The notes below the pieces were generated by a model. The model had not been told where the DNA came from. It did no database searches and saw only the letters and a list, made by a program, of their open reading frames with translations. A stretch of 64,000 bases of DNA from Macropodus opercularis. Taxonomy: Eukaryota; Chordata; Actinopteri; Anabantiformes; Osphronemidae. The stretch lies in NCBI GenBank assembly GCA_030770545.1, contig CM061106.1:17877001-17941000 (forward strand), in the 5' to 3' direction. Numbering within the stretch: position 1 is the stretch's first letter; the number at the start of each line of letters is the position of its first letter. Made by a program: the position numbers and the translations under genes. This document shows, piece by piece, positions 1 through 11,000 of this stretch.

Positions 1-731
1 GATGGCGCTTTAGGTACAAGAACGGAGGTGACCGAACCTTCCCAAGCATTGTTACAACAAGCAGAACATAGATGCCTTGAGCGGGATTTGAACTGGGGTC
101 TCTTGCGGGAGTGTGCAGCTGCCCTATACAGCTTCCCATTCATTTTCAATGGGGAAATAAAAGTGAAAATAGCTTAATATTTCAAAAAGTATAAAAGATA
201 TCAAAAAGTTGTATAGACGCACTCGATTCCCGGAAAAGCTGCACATTTTAGTATTTGAATGGTTCCTATAGCTCAAATAGTGCAAGTAGAGTTAGATGCC
301 AAAAAGTGTACGGAAGAACTATAATAATAACTAGAAAAAGCATTTCCATAAGAAAATGCACTGTGAATGCTTTATGCTGAATGTATTCCCAATAACTGCT
401 GACTGTAGCTCGAGAGTTTAAAACGTTCTTAAAAGTAGTTTAAGAAAAATAGAAGTGGATAGAATAGGCTTGTACAGGTCCAGAACAAGTTAAAAGTCTT
501 AAATTTCAAAATAAAGCATAATGAAAAAATATTAAGTAAGTATTAATAATTCAATAATTTAATAAAACACAGGTGAATTGATCTACACAGTAAAAGTATA
601 GATAACCCCTAAGATATGTTGATTGAATTTTGCAAGATTTTCCTGACATTGCTGAAGCTTAAAAAGCTTTGTTACAACAAGCAGAACATCCAGGTTCAAT
701 GTGCTGGTAATAAACATCAGTCTGAAGACAG

Positions 732-800
732 TTGCCTGGACTGGGGTTCGAACCGGGATCTCCCGCTTCGCAGCGCAGCAGATTAACCGCTTGGCCATTT
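732..800 (-). repeat. tRNA-like unit 1, array copy A
   Basis: Read on the minus strand, an A-box-like TGGCCAAGCGGTTAA (783-797) precedes a perfect B box GGTTCGAACCC (744-754). The loop CTGCGAA between them would place a GCG anticodon (Arg-like), but the anticodon stem does not pair well and there is no clean acceptor stem. It is therefore a tRNA-derived repeat rather than a working tRNA gene. It may keep Pol III promoter activity. Confidence 0.6.
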
Positions 801-880
801 AAGAAGCTGAAATCGGCCGCGTCCGAAGGTGTATTAGACCCTCAGCTTGGTAACAAACATCAGTGTAAAATTAGTTGACA

Positions 881-951
881 CGACCGGGGATTGAACCCGT
901 GGCCTCTGGGTCCAGAGCTCACCACACTATCCACTAGGCCAACAGGCAGCT
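881..951 (-). repeat. tRNA-like unit 2, array copy A
   Basis: On the minus strand, TTGGCCTAGTGGATAGTG resembles an A box and GGGTTCAATCCCC is a good B box in a 4-bp T stem. The centre CTCTGGACCCAGAG forms a perfect 5-bp stem with a 4-nt loop, unlike the 7-nt loop of a real tRNA. It lies about 80 bp from unit 1 in the same orientation and is best described as a second tRNA-derived unit. Confidence 0.55.
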
Positions 952-1025
952 TGAACCATCAGCTCGCGAAGGTCTATAAGAGGCTGACAGCAGCAGCGGC
1001 TGCTGCTACGAAACGATAGAAACGA

Positions 1026-2153
1026 AGCCCGCTAAACGGGTTCGTAGCGGCGAAACCGTAACAGTAATCACGACAACCACCATATCAAATGAAAGCCGAG
1101 AGTTTAATCTTCAACCTGTGTGAGTGTCATGTCGAAAAACTGACAATTGTTGAATTACAGCGAGTTCAAAACGATCAATCTGCCTGCTAATGAGGCGGGC
1201 AGATGACACAGAGGCAGCCGCTACGAGACAAATACGACAAAATGTGTCGGTCTTTCGGTTTTGCCATGTGCCCAGTTAGCAAGTAGACAAGTGTGTCTAC
1301 ATCTGAGTGAAAGAATCGTTTGAAAACAGCGAAAATTGCGGCCGTGGCGACAATTTACAAGTGAAAGTTTTAAGCTTGTGACAAAAAGACGATTAAAACA
1401 AAGCCCGCTAAACGGGTTCGTAGCGGCGAAACCGTAACAGTAATCACGACAACCACCATATCAAATGAAAGCCGAGAGTTTAATCTTCAACCTGTGTGAG
1501 TGTCATGTCGAAAAACTGACAATTGTTGAATTACAGCGAGTTCAAAACGATCAATCTGCCTGCTAATGAGGCGGGCAGATGACACAGAGGCAGCCGCTAC
1601 GAGACAAATACGACAAAATGTGTCGGTCTTTCGGTTTTGCCATGTGCCCAGTTAGCAAGTAGACAAGTGTGTCTACATCTGAGTGAAAGAATCGTTTGAA
1701 AACAGCGAAAATTGCGGCCGTGGCGACAATTTACAAGTGAAAGTTTTAAGCTTGTGACAAAAAGACGATTAAAACAAAGCCCGCTAAACGGGTTCGTAGC
1801 GGCGAAACCGTAACAGTAATCACGACAACCACCATATCAAATGAAAGCCGAGAGTTTAATCTTCAACCTGTGTGAGTGTCATGTCGAAAAACTGACAATT
1901 GTTGAATTACAGCGAGTTCAAAACGATCAATCTGCCTGCTAATGAGGCGGGCAGATGACACAGAGGCAGCCGCTACGAGACAAATACGACAAAATGTGTC
2001 GGTCTTTCGGTTTTGCCATGTGCCCAGTTAGCAAGTAGACAAGTGTGTCTACATCTGAGTGAAAGAATCGTTTGAAAACAGCGAAAATTGCGGCCGTGGC
2101 GACAATTTACAAGTGAAAGTTTTAAGCTTGTGACAAAAAGACGATTAAAACAA
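1026..2153. repeat. Three head-to-tail 376-bp monomers
   Basis: The motif AGCCCGCTAAACGGG starts at 1026, 1402, 1778 and 2154, an exact 376-bp spacing. By eye the three monomers 1026-1401, 1402-1777 and 1778-2153 are identical. The fourth copy from 2154 diverges and is shortened by deletions. Another diverged single copy starts near 3595. Identity among three neighbours but not the flanking copies points to recent local duplication or gene conversion, or to an assembly artefact. Confidence 0.92.
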
Positions 2154-2860
2154 AGCCCGCTAAACGGGTTCGTTGCGGCGAAACCGTAACAGTAATCACA
2201 AAAACCACCACATCAAATTAGAGCCAAGACTTATATCTACAACCTGTGTGAGTTTCATGTCGGAAGATTGACAATTGTTGAATTTACAGCGAGTTCAAAA
2301 CGCTCAAATCTGCTCGCGAATAAGGCAAGTTAGTTAGCAAGTAGACAAGTGCCTCTACATTAGAGTGAAAGAATCTTTTAAAAAGAGCGAAAATTGCGAC
2401 CGTGGTGACATTTTACAAGTGAAAGTTTATATAGAAACCGCGGTTTGAATGTACTTCGTTCTACAACCTGAGTGAGTTTCATGTCGGAAAACTCACAATT
2501 GTTGAATCGTCAGCGATTTCAAACCGCTGTACCTGTCAACACACACTGTTTAAGGCATCAAAGCTTGGAAGCAGAACATAGATGCCTTGAGCGGGATTTG
2601 AACTGGGGTCTCTTGCGGGAGTGTCCAGTTGCCCCATACAGCTTCCCATTCATTTTCAATGGGGAAAAAAAAGTGAAAATAGCTTAATATTTCAAAAAGT
2701 ATAAAAGATATCAAAAAGTTGTATAGAAGCACTCGATTCCCGGAAAAGCTGCACATTTTAATATTTGAATGGTTCCAATAGCTCAAACGGTGCGGCACTA
2801 GTTAGATGCCAAAAAACGTACGGAAGAACTATAATAATAAAAAAGATTAGGAAAACAATA

Positions 2861-2886
2861 CTGTGAATGCTTTAAAGCATTCACAG
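2861..2886. repeat. Perfect 26-bp palindrome in array copy B
   Basis: CTGTGAATGC TTTAAA GCATTCACAG reads the same on both strands. It sits at the end of a segment of about 48 bp that is absent from the matching place in copy A (near 320-335). ATAATAATAA stands on both sides of this segment, as if duplicated on insertion. Confidence 0.85.
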
Positions 2887-3304
2887 TGATAATAATAACT
2901 AGAAAAAGCATTTCCATAAGAAAATGCACTGTGAATGCTTTATGCTAAATGTATTGCCAATAACTGCTAACTGTAGCTCGAGAGTTTAAAACGTTCTTAA
3001 AAGTAGCTTAAGAAAAATAGAAGTGGATAGAATAGGGTTGTACAGGTCCAGAAGAAGTTAAAAGTCTTAAATTTCAAAATAAAGCATAATGAAAAAATAT
3101 TAAGTAAGTATTAATAATTCAATAATTGAATAAAACACAGGTGAGTTGATCTACACAGTAAAAGTATAGATAAGCCCTGAGATATGTTGATTGAATTTTG
3201 CAAGATTTTCCTGACATTGCTGAAGCTTAAAAATCTTTGTTCCAACAAGCAGAACATCCAGGTTCAATGTGCTGGTAACAAACATCAGTCTGAAGACAGT
3301 TGCC

Positions 3305-3372
3305 TCGGCCGGGGTTTGAACCAGGATCTCCCGCTTCGCAGTGCAGCAGATTAACCGCTCGGCCATTTAAAC
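3305..3372 (-). repeat. tRNA-like unit 1, array copy B
   Basis: This is the counterpart of 732-800 in the second higher-order block. The B box reads GGTTCAAACCC within a T arm CCTGG/CCCGG that pairs at four of five positions. The same GCG-type loop CTGCGAA is present. The copies differ at several bases but keep both internal promoter boxes. Confidence 0.55.
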
Positions 3373-3442
3373 AGCTGAAATTGGCCGCGCCCGAAGGTGT
3401 ATTAGACCCTCAGCTTGGTAACAAACATCAGTCTAAAAGCAG

Positions 3443-3520
3443 TGGCCTCGCCGGGGTTTGAACCCGTGGCCTCTGGCTTTGGAGCTCACCGCACTATCCT
3501 CTAGGCCAACGGGCTGCTTG
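3443..3520 (-). repeat. tRNA-like unit 2, array copy B
   Basis: This is the counterpart of 881-951. On the minus strand it has the A-box-like TTGGCCTAGAGGATAGTG and the B box GGGTTCAAACCCC in a well-paired T stem. The middle of the unit differs from copy A (CTCCAAAGCCAGAG), so the perfect 5-bp stem of copy A is lost here. Confidence 0.5.
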
Positions 3521-4397
3521 AAATACCAGTTCGCGAAGGTCTATAAGAGGCTGATAGCAGCAGCAGCTGCGACTATGAATCGATAGAAACGAAGCCCGCT
3601 AAACTGGTTCGTAGCGGCGAAACCGTAACAGTAATCACAACAACCACGACATCAAATGAAAGCCGAGACTTTAATCTACAACCTGTGTGAGTTTCATGTC
3701 GAAAGACTGACAATTGTTGAATTTATAGCGAGTTCAAAACGTTCAGTTGTGTCTTTTCTGTCTCGCGAGCCAGGCAAATTAATGGCGGCCGCTCCCGTTG
3801 CTACGAGACAAATACGGCGAAATTTGTCGGTCTTTCGGTTTTGCCATGTGCCCAGTTAGCAAGTAGATAAGTGTCTCTACATTAGAGTGAAAGAATCTTT
3901 TAAAAAGAGCGAAAATTGCGGCCGTGGCGACAATAACCAAGTGAAAGTTTATAGAGAAACCGCGGTTTAAATGTACTTCATTCTACAACCTGAGTGAGTT
4001 TCATGTCGGAAAACTCACAATTGTTGAATCGTCAGCGAATTCAAACCGCTGTAACTGTCAACACACACTGTTTAAGGCATCAAAGCTCAAACAGCGTAAC
4101 TTGGATGCAGAAAATAGATGCCTTGAGCGGGAGTTGAACTAGGTTCTCTTGCGGGAGTGTCCAGTTGCCCTATACAAGCTTCCCATTCATTTTCAATGGG
4201 GAAAAAAAAGTGAAAATAGCTTAATATTTCAAAAAGTATAAAAGATATCAAAAAGTTGTATAGATGCACTCGATTCCCGGAAAAGCTGCACATTTTAATA
4301 TTTGAATGGTTCCAATAGCTCAAACGGTGCGGCACTAGTTAGATGTCAAAAAACGTACGGAAGAACTATAATAATAAAAAAGATTAGGAAAACAATA

Positions 4398-4423
4398 CTG
4401 TGAATGCTTTAAAGCATTCACAG
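4398..4423. repeat. Perfect 26-bp palindrome at array boundary
   Basis: The sequence is identical to 2861-2886. Here the palindrome is the last recognisable array sequence before apparently single-copy DNA begins. Confidence 0.85.
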
Positions 4424-4430
4424 TGATTAG

Positions 4431-4942
4431 AAAATTCAGATGTTCTTTCCAGACACTGTTAAAATAACAATCTTAATTACAAAGTCCAATTCAACCTCAA
4501 CACACAACTCTGCTGTGATGACAAGTGGTTCATTCATAGAGTTACTAAACTGCTCTGCTGACTTATTAAGAAGAGATGAGGAGGGTTAAGTAGGAAAGGA
4601 GATTTTACTTGTTGGCAATCGAGGCCCACATTTAATTCACACAATCACTGGCACATACAGTAAGAGATTCAAGGCCTTATTAACGCACAGATATTTGGTT
4701 ATACTTGACTTAATAGAAAGCAACAAAATTTTTAATTTCAGCTGATACAAAAGAAGGAATAGGTTAGACTGATGTGTTGTGACGTGTGGCCAAATACTGC
4801 TGCTGTTGTATGTGGTTTCACTTTCTTGATTTTCTCTTTCCTTCAGACAAAAAATATCTGTTGGGAAACCTCCAGTCACCTGAACATTCATAGTTAATCT
4901 GTGTACATATATATATTTTTAATGTAGCAATATTATACTTAC
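4431..4942. other. Intronic sequence, no exon seen
   Basis: This lies between the array and arhgef39 coding exon 5. I read the minus strand looking for the next RhoGEF exon (end of DH, start of PH) and found none. The 84-codon minus frame at 4637-4891 shows no recognisable domain. Confidence 0.5.
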
Positions 4943-5013
4943 TTGATAGCTGTTGAAACTCAGGGTTGTCTGGGCTTGTGTTGGCAGTAAGGTTTTGTAG
5001 GAAATGCTTATAT
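4943..5013 (-). CDS. arhgef39: arhgef39 coding exon 5
   Basis: The exon is 71 bp, with an acceptor TTGCTTACAG and a donor GTAAGTATA. It encodes YKHFLQNLTANTSPDNPEF and QQLS, completing the DH conserved region 3 helix begun in exon 4 (Q157 is restored by the join). It ends one base into codon 181. The intron before it is 4.2 kb, and no following exon is visible in the 4.9 kb to the window edge. Confidence 0.85.
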
Positions 5014-8000
5014 CTGTAAGCAAATAGAAAACAAACAACCCTTAAAAGGAAACCGTGTCACAGTCACAGATGAAATCCACGTCTACATGCATGTAGAAGT
5101 AAACAGATATCTTTTAACTTTTATCTTGAAGTCTACAGAGCACTTTGAGTTGGTTCAGCTGTTAAAAGTAGTATTGTGCATATGTGAGGATCTATATTAG
5201 TGGATCTCTTGCCTGTGTTATTGTGATTAGCACCAAGATAGCGACATAATAAAGAAGCTGCACAAACGATGGGATAGTGTTTGTAAATTAATGTTGAAAG
5301 TAGAGCGATCATTCAGATCAGATTGACATTAGCTATCCTGCAGTTTTGTTATTATTAGAATGTTGATATAAAAAAGCTGTTATTAAAGTTGTTATTCTTT
5401 TATTGCTGTAGCTGTTGTTAAAGTTATTATTTTGCTTTAAAGACAATAATGACACTTTCTGCTCTTTTTCCTATTTCCTAAGTTTCATACAATATCAACT
5501 TCTGATGTGTTCTTGAAATAAGTGTATTGTGTCTTCAACCTATGCAGTCTTCAATACTGAGAGAGAAACTAACAGATGTCACATACAGTAAACTTTATTG
5601 TCATTGCGCACACAATCGTAATTCAAAAATGTATGGACCAACTCCCATTCATGCACTTTATAGTGATAGCAAAGAAAGACAATGTCACACACAGAAACGC
5701 TTCATCGCAGTTATCGAATCACACAAACTAACTGTTGCACTTTGCCCTGAAAATCACAGAAACATGAAAGTAACATTTCACTCTAGGTCTAATCGCCCAT
5801 AAATAAAACTGTTTTTGTTTACTCCTGATACTCCTGTGCCTTGTCCCTCAAGATTAAAGAGAGTATAGTCAGGGTGCGATGGGTCTGACGTGATCTTCCT
5901 TGCCCAGGTGAGACAACGGCAATTTGTGTCATACTGTATGTGGCATACAAGAAGGAGCTCAGCACACAGCCCTGTGGATAGCATGTGCTGGGTGGAGGAT
6001 ATGTGGGCCCCCCACTCTCACCGTTTGTTGCAGGTTCAAAAGGACGCTTTTAATCCAGTCCAGCTCAGTCACATTTTGACTAGAGTGTGCAGTAGGGTGG
6101 CATTAAACCCACAACTAAAGTCAAGAAAAAGCGGACGTAGTTACCCAGTTGGTAAATGGCTTACAGCAGTATGAAGGGCAGTGGTGATGGTTTTAGTTTG
6201 CTCTGTAAGCAATCTGGCACTTGGTATGGTGTGGAGAAATTATTTAAAATGGAGGAATAGTCTCTCAAAGCAGTTTATGACTACAGAGGTCAGTGGATAC
6301 TGGTCAGTAGTCTTTTGGTGAGCAATTAACAGCAATTATTGTGGCTGGAAGACATGCCTTCAGGACTTTGCCCAGTACAGTGGTACCTCGAGATACGAGT
6401 TTAATTTGTTCCATAACCAAGCTCGTAAGTCAATCGGCTCGTATCTCAAACGAATTTCTCCCATTTAAAATAACTGAATTCGATTTAATCCGTTCCAGAC
6501 CTATGAAAAATCCCCAAACCATTGTAAATTATGAATAAAGATATGTTTTTAAATAACAAATAAACATGTATAATTAACAAATACATAACAAAATATGAAA
6601 TAAAGAAATAAAAGAGTTATTTAACATAATAGTCTTAGGGAGGGGGGAAGGGATGTAGGCACTCTAGACACGCACGTAAACGGCGCTTTTTTAGAACTTA
6701 AAACTATTTTCGTAGCTTTAAAACTAAAACTACACTTTCCTTATTTCAAATGAAAGAAAAAACGCGCCAACTAGCGAGACGCTCCGGAAACACGGCTCGT
6801 ATCTCGGATTTGGGCTCGTATCTTGAACGAAAATATGGCCCGAGCTCCGGCTCGTATCTCAAAAAACCCGTATGTTAGGCTGCTCGTATCTCGAGGTTCC
6901 ACTATACTGTGATCATAGTATTAGTAGTGGGTGGGTTCCCATCTCAAACCGGTTGAAGAACGTCTGCCAGTGAGGCATCAGCAACTGCTGCCTTCAACTT
7001 TTTGCCCTTATAGTTTGTGATGTGCTGTAAACTACTGTTAGCCACAAGCTTGTACAAAACGACTGCACAAACTTGTTTACGGACCACTCGGATACATCCA
7101 TTTGCTATGAATATTGGAGTGCCCCTCTGCAATCTGTAAATGAGAGGTACATGGACACTTGATTGACACATTAAACTGATTAAATATTAAAAGTTCGTGA
7201 ACTTGTTGAAGCTTGTTCTACAGAGGTTTTCCAGAGCCACTCTCTGACATACACCTTTCGTCATGTAAATTTAAAAAAGCATTTGTGGGAACCTGAGGAA
7301 CATGCCCAGAGTGACAAGTGGTGCCACTCTGAAAGACCATTAGTGTTGCTGGCAGACCGTATGCTACTGATCAATTTGTAGGCATGGCTGGTGAGTATGA
7401 AACATGTTGGAGTAACCTCACTGCACAGGGATAGTGCAGACAATATAAAAACAATGATGGTTCTGAAATACATAGATTTCAGAACATAGATTCTGGTTAG
7501 TAAAACTGTGCACCAGAGACTATACGTCACATTGTGAGCCAGGCTGTTACTCATGATTGCATGTATTCCAAGTTGAAGATCCCAATAAATCATAGAATAA
7601 TCTACCTTAATCTAAACACTAAATTGGCAAATTAATGTTGTTCTATTATTTGTTCTTTTCATATCCTCTTAGCCCTGCAAGCTTTTAACTAAACTGTTAG
7701 CTCTTTCTGTTTCTCCTACTTTGTCTTGCTCTGTCTCTCTTATGTTTAGCTTTTACATTTACTTCGCCCACTAAGAAAATGCTATTTGTAGATATTTCAG
7801 CTCTGAAGGCAAGGTTGACTGAAATGGACTCAACGACACACCCACTGAGAAACCCACTCTGGTCATTGACGCCTCCATAGTCAAAAACCATGAATTTAGC
7901 TGCTTTATAATAATTAATGTGGTATATTAAACTGAAACTAGTGTCCAGTTATGGAATTACTAGTGGGAAGTTCCTAGAAATATCAGCAACTGGCCATAAT

Positions 8001-11000
8001 AGTAAAACTACCCCATGCAGCTACCTCCAGCAAAATAGAATTGCAATATCACAGACAAACATGAAAGCGGAACTTACAACTAATACAATACAAAACCCCT
8101 CAAAGAATACATTACAATGGGTGTCACTCACTCAAACATTTGGGCAACAAGTACACAAACAGTTATCAACATGGTTCATCTATTCCAGCTACCCTAGCAC
8201 TTTGCCTTCGATGTGATCTAAGCGGGCTTGATCTGGACTGGGCCAGGGAGTCAGGTGTTTCATTCCAGCTACGTGGAGTCTACGGTGGGGTGGGGTCTCC
8301 AACGTGTAGGATAATGGGGTGGCCTCCCTGCGAGTGTGTGGGGATGGACCCGGGTTGAGTGCCTGGGTTCCATGCATGGGAGTGTGATAGTAGGAGTGTG
8401 AGCACGTGTATGGGAATTAATGTGACGGAGAAATTGAAAAATAAACTGGCGTCATGGGTGAAGGGGGAAAAACAGCAAGGTAACAAAAACTATATACACT
8501 ATCATCATGTGAGTGATAGTTCAATTAAGTGCTATTGTGTAAAATGTTCTTTTCTGTTTGCTACCTGTGCGCTGCATCTTTTCTGCCACGACTGGCGAGC
8601 ATCATCACCATGCTCGACACATCGTGATAGATGATGACGACGTCTCTACGGTCTGTCTCTATATGTGGAAACGTGTACCAGGGTATGTATATTTTTAAAT
8701 CAAGCCTGTTAATATGCTGCTTATCTTCATAACTAAATAAAACCTATGCATATTTTGTTTGGTTTATTTACATTTTGGACATTTGTTTATGATTTTGGGT
8801 TTATACCAATTATTATAAAATAATTATTTATACTATTAATCATACCCAATTAAAAGATTACCAAAATAATCAGTTTTAGCCATACACACATCTGCCAGCT
8901 TAACGCATTGCCACCCTGTGTTCCAGCTGGAGCTAAAAGCCCAGTTGATGACCATGGCAGCAGCTTGCCCTCCTCATGAATGTGAATGAGTAAACAATGA
9001 TGCAAAAAAAAAAAAAAAGGGCACATGACAGAGAGGTGAGCTGTAGAAAATAGGGTAAGTGCATATTCACATTATGTTTTCTCTCTGGTTTGTCCTGTAA
9101 AAACCATCAGAACTCAGTTTTAGCACTGTACATTTCATTGACGAGCCATTGGATGGTCACTGCGCTTCCAAAGTGCAGTAGCAAATTGAACTAATCCAGT
9201 CGATCTGGTGTAAAATGTGGCCTTTTCATTTACGTAGTTACAGAAGACAGACTTACTGATCAATCCGCTGAACGGGAAGTTGAAGTAACTCCTCAAGTTT
9301 ATGGTTGTTGAACTCTGATCGGGTTTCTTGCAGTTCCTTAAAACGTCTGAAGGCTTTGTTTTTCTTCAGTTGTATCTAAAACAATACACAAAACATTTCT
9401 CAGATACTAGTTTTTTACTAGTATTACTGCAGCTTTCCAAAGTTCTGTATATACATATATAATATCAAAATGTCCTGTGCACACTGTGTCACAGTCTCCT
9501 AAATACTAAATTAATATAATTTTCTTAAACATTATTCTAGTTTTTTTTCCAGCTGAATGTAGGCTACAGTCTATGTATATGGGTTATTATATCGCACTCA
9601 GTCATGGAATCTTCAGGACCATTAGCAGTGATAATATAATATAGATTTTTTTTTAACTTTTAATAGCAAAGTTTTACTTGAAACACACTGACAATAGCTT
9701 GTAGAAAAGAATAAATTGCAAAATACTACACAAATGTCCATAATGTAAACAATACCCATGTGCAGAGGTAAAGCAATATTTATGTCCTCCATGTCGAAAG
9801 ACGGCCCAGATGCAATAACCAAGTGATGAAGCTGTGTTCCTACCCTGAGCACTTTGCTGGCATTATAGATGTTGTCAACATATGTGTTGTAGTATTGCAG
9901 GTTTGGACAGAACAGATCAAAGCCTCTGCCCGTGTAGCCATTCTCCAAATGGACCAAGAGAACTCTTTCAGAAGGAAACACCAAAAACAAAAAAGCACTC
10001 AAACGACAGTTTAGATACAAGTAATACTCAACTTTATACACATTACACACATGTACATATTATTGTAATGCTTATTTAGCAGTTTTTTGATGTCTTCTGT
10101 GAAAATTATAAATAAAAACAGGATACAATTTGATTAAAACTAGTACAAAGATTTAAATACTGACACATCCTTCAAGCATTGAGACAAATGTGGTGCTTTA
10201 TTTTTTATTTCTATTTGGTAACGCTGTTTTAAGCTTATCGTTATGTAATGAGAAAATGTAATCAATTAATAGCTCCTTGCCTTACTGCAAGTTACCTTTA
10301 CTGACTTAGTGAAAAATAGTGAAAATAAGGACAAATAAGCAAACAAACCGTCATCTCCACAGCAGATATATTCTATAAGTTGCACTTGATACTTACTGGT
10401 TTATGGAACGAATGTCTTTAATTGAACTAAAGATGCTTTCTCTAATGCCCTGCTTCAGGGTTCCTTTGGCATTCAAGATCTCCACAAAGTACTACAACAA
10501 AAGAGAGAGAATCACGTTAAAATGTTTCAATGGATTAACCAGAACGGTTTCTTGTAGATATACCTTTACAAATACAAATGTTCACATTTTAATTACTCTC
10601 CAAATATATCAAGAAAAATCGAAACTAAAGTTCTTTAGCTACTAAATAAAGGATTTGCATGTTAGCACTTTTTCGTTCTACAGCCAAAACTGGCTGTTAA
10701 AGTCATTACTGCACACGGCACAAATTAAGGTAAAATAGAGAGGGATGGCGTACCAAAACACAATAAACAAACAGCTAAATTATTAGGAATTTAAACTGAA
10801 AGTCAGTCATTTGAATGTACAGTGGGCACAAAATTTGTCCCTTCACTACAGTTAGTGTTTTTTTTTTTATGTAGCACTGTAACATTTTAAAACTAGGCTT
10901 AAAACCTTCCTTTTTGACAAAGCGTACAGTTAGAGATGGTTCTGGTCACTCGGAACCATCTCTTAGTTACACAGTGAGCCTGGGTCTGCTGGAGGTTTCT

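Larger units (their letters stand above)
1..4430. repeat. Complex tandem repeat array (satellite-like), left edge of window
   Basis: The array is built from a higher-order block. A module beginning with the sequence at about 61-180 recurs at about 2572-2700 and 4108-4240. Each copy is followed by an AT-rich segment, a pair of tRNA-like units (not in the last, short copy) and a module containing CCCGCTAAACGGG. Copies differ by a few percent, except for three 376-bp monomers (1026-2153) that look identical. The last block stops right after a 26-bp palindrome at 4398-4423, where single-copy sequence begins. The same modules occur in inverse orientation inside the hAT-type element at 26899-28109, so the array probably derives from that transposon family. 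The short frames here have no coding character. The left limit is outside the window. Confidence 0.9.

Noticed and set aside
583..798. 71-codon minus frame, repeated at 3151-3366
   Set aside because: It spans the tRNA-like unit of the array, and its recurrence follows from the repeat, not from coding.
732..951. Functional tRNA genes
   Set aside because: B boxes are good, but acceptor and anticodon stems do not pair and loop sizes are wrong. Called tRNA-like repeats instead.
1026..2153. CRISPR-like array
   Set aside because: The repeat unit is 376 bp with no short repeat/spacer alternation, and the DNA is from a vertebrate.
4637..4891. 84-codon minus frame as arhgef39 exon 6
   Set aside because: It does not resemble the end of the DH or the start of the PH domain, and no acceptor in the required phase was found.
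9622..10050. 142-codon minus frame as an independent gene
   Set aside because: Only its central 121 bp (9844-9964) is coding, as arhgef39 exon 3. The rest is intron read-through.
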